In this document: positions 61,217 through 64,000 of the stretch, piece after piece
How the letters are laid out: the number at the start of each line of letters is the position of its first letter
Numbering within the stretch: position 1 is the first letter of the stretch
DNA from: Rallus limicola
Taxonomy: Eukaryota > Chordata > Aves > Gruiformes > Rallidae
DNA length: 64,000 nucleotides
Reading direction: 5' to 3'
NCBI GenBank assembly: GCA_022605955.1
Contig: JAKCOZ010000032.1
Span: 3,348,001 to 3,412,000 of the forward strand
Translations under genes and position numbers: made by a program
The notes under the pieces: model-generated
Told to the model about the DNA's origin: nothing
Seen by the model: the letters and a program-made list of their open reading frames with translations, nothing else
The model's database searches: none

Positions 61217-64000
61217 CATCTGATGTACCCCTGCTGTCCTATAAGGTAATGCTGATTCTCATCAACTACCTGATGTTCTCCAGCTCTACCTTCAAACTAT
61301 TGCCTTTGTCCACCAGAGTCACAGTTCTTTTCTACAGCCTTTAATACCCATGCAGGTCACAAGGTTTATCACCAAGTTACACAAGAAACCACTTTTTGAT
61401 AGACGGTGAGTGCTTCCTCTCCCACTCTCAGATGTTTTCTTTGAATAGCAGCTCAAAGATATGAGTATATATTCCAAGACAAGTTCAGCAATTAACTACC
61501 CTGGATGGTTTGCACTATCCTTTCCTTCTTCTAAAATCTCATGGCACTTTTTTGTCTGAGGAAACAGGGTGGTCTGAGTTTTAAGTTCTTCATGAAGGTA
61601 CCGGTAGTCACCGAGAAAACCTGATTACAAACTGCTCCTGCCATGTTGCATGCTCCTCTATCACGTGATGCAGTGATTTACATTAGTAAGAGTAGAGTGC
61701 AGAGAAGACCTGCTGAGCCTTTAATAAACTTCCTTTTTCCAATCACTTAAAATGTTCTTTAAAGTTGCAACTGAAGTAATACAAAGCCTGCATAAAAGTA
61801 TACTTGACATTTATGATCTTGGCAATAAACCTGATTTTTGCTTTTACAATGTCTGGTTTTGATTAATTGTAAAAAGTTTACTATAAATACCAGCAGAATG
61901 GTTAATAAACTACATTTTGCATGGTAATACCTTAAATTATAATGGAGGAAATGCCTTAAACCATGTACATTAACTTCCAACTACTACAAAAAGTCAAACG
62001 TTCACAAGTTCAACTTTCATTACTATTCTCATTAGGGAATAACTGTGAGGCACCCTGAATTTCTTCTGGCCTTGGCATCTATTAATGCAGTGCATAATTC
62101 TGTACCAGGTTTAAGTTAAAAGCTCTACTGTTCAAATGTAAGCAACATTTGTAATGCTTCTTAAACCCCCTTATTTTTCATAGTACAGCATGATTAAGCT
62201 AGAATAGCAAGAGATTGTAATCTGAACTTGAAAGTCCAATGAAAAAAACCCAGTATTATTATTGCCATTAGTTAACATGACACAAGTGGAACCCACAAAA
62301 TGTAATTATGCCAGGATTTTGCAGCAGAAAAGACCTGGCAGCAAGCTGTGAGGGGTGCATTTTTATCATTTCAGGAAACTGTCTAACCTGCTACTCAGGG
62401 GTCCTTTTCTGGGAGGGTGCCAAAGCTGAAGGGTAACAGAACTATAATGAACAGCTCCAAATTAAATTATGCTGTTGTAATGTGGCATTATTTGGTGTAA
62501 ATTATTTCACTGCAATTAAGAAAACAGATACACAGCCCACAGCAGGTGGTTGGTGATGTACTTGCACCAGATAAGTTGGCCTGCCGACAGGAAAAAAAAC
62601 CCGTCAGGAGAAGACTCTGCATACAGAAGCAGTTCTGCTATCCAGTACAATAAACATGAGGCTGCATTATTAAAGGAGGACCTGATATTGCAGAGGATGA
62701 AAATAGCTGCTGTATAAACGTTTCTGAAGTGTTTGCCTGCCTCAGTGCAGAGGCCAGAACCAGACCTGTGTAGTGTTCAAATCTCATTAGTACCTCACCA
62801 AATAGGTGTGAAATGATGGATGTGCTGTGATTTGTTATCTGCCCAAGAGTTCACTGTTCTACTAATTACTGTGTGCAACTAAAACCAGCATTTTTAGAAG
62901 CTCATTTTTCTTGTGATCTGGCCACTTGCAGACAGTCCTACCACACTCAACAGTTGAAATAAATCAGGCTTTAGAATAGTTTTGAAGAGAGGAATCAACA
63001 AAAGGCCCGTTCTCTTCTGTCCAGTCATTTTGTTGTTTGAATTGTAACTCATTTTTAACATTCAAAAAAAGTCACTTTTGTTGATATGTCTTTGCCCTAT
63101 TTACTTGTGAACTGGTAACATTTTAAAATCAGCCATTGTCATCAACGGGAGACAAAGTGCTGAACAAGAGAATAATCAGGTCATTGCTCATTACAGTTGA
63201 AAATAAAGCAAGCTGGCATCTTCCAGAAGTTCACTAGGCCTTAATATTTCATCTGGGCCTGAACACACAATGCTGACACCCTTGGCAGCTCAAGATGCAA
63301 CCGAAAGCTCTGTGCGAACACATGCTCTGTTCCCTTCCCCAGAACTGTGCAGACAGGCAATGGCACAAGGCAGTGAGGAAGAGCTGGTGGAGAGCAAGTC
63401 CTCCAGATGATAGAGGAATCTATAAAGCCATAGGGGAGAGCCTGTTTGCATGCACCATATGCCATGCAAATACATAAGGACAAACATGTATGTCAAAGGA
63501 GTCCATTCAATGCAAATTCTCCAGGAATATGAAAAAGAGTATATATAAATTTATACAGATGAACTCTTAAGTATTTATGGCAACTCAAAACAATGCTGAA
63601 AAGGTGCCCAAGCCTTGAGAAGTTCTCATGCTCTCTATTTTCCTCAGAGATGCTGAATTATATGAGTAGCTTATTCTTTAATATTGTTGCTCTTCACTGA
63701 GACACATTGCTCTGTTCCTCACATAACACAAAATTATACTTCTCCTTTTCCTTCTCTTCATCGCATTTCTACAGGCACAACACCTACATCCAACTATCTC
63801 CATAAGCTCTCTTCACTGTAGTCTGCCTAAAAATTTACCTGCTACTTCAGACCAGAAGTAAACAGCCTCCAGGTAGGTGTTTTTCCAGAATTGTATGTAA
63901 AAGATTTTCCCAGTGTCCCTCTGCAGAGCCTGCTATCAGCAGCCATTTGAGACAGGTTTGCAGAACTCCAGCCCTGTCCAGTTCGCAATTCCTCTATATG
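61217..64000. other. unique AT-rich stretch to window end
   Basis: No gene, repeat family or regulatory block recognised. Short overlapping frames at 63241-63496 look like chance. Confidence 0.45.

Noticed and set aside
1..64000. CRISPR arrays, prokaryotic operons, rRNA or tRNA genes, LTR pairs
   Set aside because: None seen. The sequence is vertebrate in repeat content and splice signals.

Overview
The window reads as vertebrate nuclear DNA, most likely from a bird. The evidence is five CR1 LINE fragments, three of which end in the typical CR1 3' octamer tail (ATTCTGTG or ATTCTATG). SINE families are absent, recognisable repeats cover only about 4 percent of the window by my tally, and the sequence is AT-rich with CpG confined to a few short patches. 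A crocodilian or turtle cannot be excluded because both also carry CR1. Nothing bacterial, viral or plasmid-like is present: no operons, ribosome-binding sites, CRISPR arrays, rRNA or tRNA genes.

Layout. Bases 1-3.3 kb are unique sequence with candidate exons on both strands and one G-quadruplex motif. Two minus-strand CR1 copies lie at 3312-4248 and 5281-5480, the second perhaps reaching about 5720. From 5.7 to 18.3 kb the DNA is unique and mostly featureless, apart from a small CpG patch at 15.16-15.31 kb with an RFX-type X-box beside an E-box, and a second CpG patch at 18.13-18.34 kb that abuts a 70-base CR1 tail. From 19 to 28 kb there are several exon-like segments, mainly on the plus strand. 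At 30.59-30.90 kb a GC-rich, promoter-like block carries two NF-Y CCAAT boxes exactly 32 bases apart, next to a minus-strand open first-exon candidate. From 31 to 48 kb there is unique sequence with one CR1 tail (36781-36931) and a possible old repeat at 46.74-47.36 kb. A 232-codon open frame at 48456-49154 is the longest outside CR1. The youngest-looking transposon, a 1-kb 5'-truncated CR1 whose frame runs unbroken to its natural stop, lies at 56080-57119. From 57.1 kb to the end I see only unique non-coding sequence with purine and thymine tracts.

Genes. No protein outside CR1 could be assigned to a known family. Two sets of phase-compatible splice-flanked open segments suggest gene models. 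One is on the minus strand, with a possible promoter and first exon at 30.6 kb and further exons leftward at 27.0, 10.3, 6.7 and 2.6 kb. The other is on the plus strand (705-986 to 7819-7918, then 22009-22254 to 22684-22773, then 27643-27827 to 27898-28043). Both rest on splice-site and open-frame reading by eye. Sequence this long yields many such segments by chance, so each is given low confidence, and the two models interleave, so they are unlikely both to be right. The window may equally be largely intronic or intergenic.
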